Positions 6,187 through 6,204 of a stretch of DNA of 6,204 nucleotides are shown here, piece after piece. The DNA comes from an uncultured Oscillospiraceae bacterium (GTDB lineage: Bacteria > Bacillota > Clostridia > Oscillospirales > Oscillospiraceae). Within the stretch, counting starts at the first letter, position 1, and each line of letters starts with the position of its first letter. Position numbers and translations under genes: made by a program. The stretch covers positions 1 to 6,204 of the forward strand of contig CAKTZP010000121.1 in NCBI GenBank assembly GCA_934636045.1, in the 5' to 3' direction. Under the pieces are notes generated by a model. It ran no database searches and was not told where the DNA came from. It saw nothing but the letters and a program-made list of their open reading frames with translations.

Positions 6187-6204
6187 TCAGCGTGTCGAAA
6201 AGGG

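Noticed and set aside
1..6204. CRISPR array, tRNA, rRNA, insertion sequence or toxin-antitoxin pair
   Set aside because: No regularly spaced direct repeats, cloverleaf pattern, rRNA-like segment or transposase motif was seen. The coupled small gene lacks toxin or antitoxin features, and its partner is a surface protein.

Overview
The window looks like a chromosomal segment from a GC-rich, low-G+C-phylum-type Gram-positive anaerobe, probably a gut clostridium of the Oscillospiraceae/Ruminococcaceae sort. The grounds are strong AGGAGG-type ribosome binding sites, a giant secreted protein that combines InlB/Flg_new-type repeats with three C-terminal SLH modules, and a GC-rich coding region set between AT-richer intergenic stretches. 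This is an inference from style; no marker gene is present.

Layout. Bases 2-118 are the last 38 codons of an upstream gene for a membrane protein, followed by a clear rho-independent terminator (134-167). A short leader (168-279) with a tentative promoter and a small hairpin leads into a two-gene operon. The first gene (280-618) encodes a 112-residue protein with two predicted membrane helices and a very basic tail. Its stop overlaps the start of the second gene in an ATGA junction. The second gene (615-5882) encodes a 1755-residue exported protein. In order it has a signal peptide, about 860 residues of beta-rich sequence I do not recognise, several Ig/fibronectin-like modules, two different InlB-type repeats, and three SLH modules that should hold it non-covalently on the cell wall.

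Bases 5883-6204 hold no convincing gene. They contain a strong stem-loop whose U-tract lies on the minus strand, so it ends transcription arriving from the right. Next comes a roughly 220-bp element bounded by near-perfect inverted repeats, with nested internal inverted repeats and a two-tier hairpin, which resembles a dispersed intergenic repeat or a structured RNA locus.

The two operon genes are tightly coupled in translation, which suggests a small membrane protein made in step with a giant wall-bound surface protein. An exactly phased A AAA AAC heptamer near the end of the small gene would join the two proteins by a -1 frameshift, and the giant gene's frame is open there. This is the most unusual testable idea in the window, though simple coupled reinitiation explains the layout without it. 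No CRISPR array, tRNA, rRNA, transposase or recognisable enzyme is visible.
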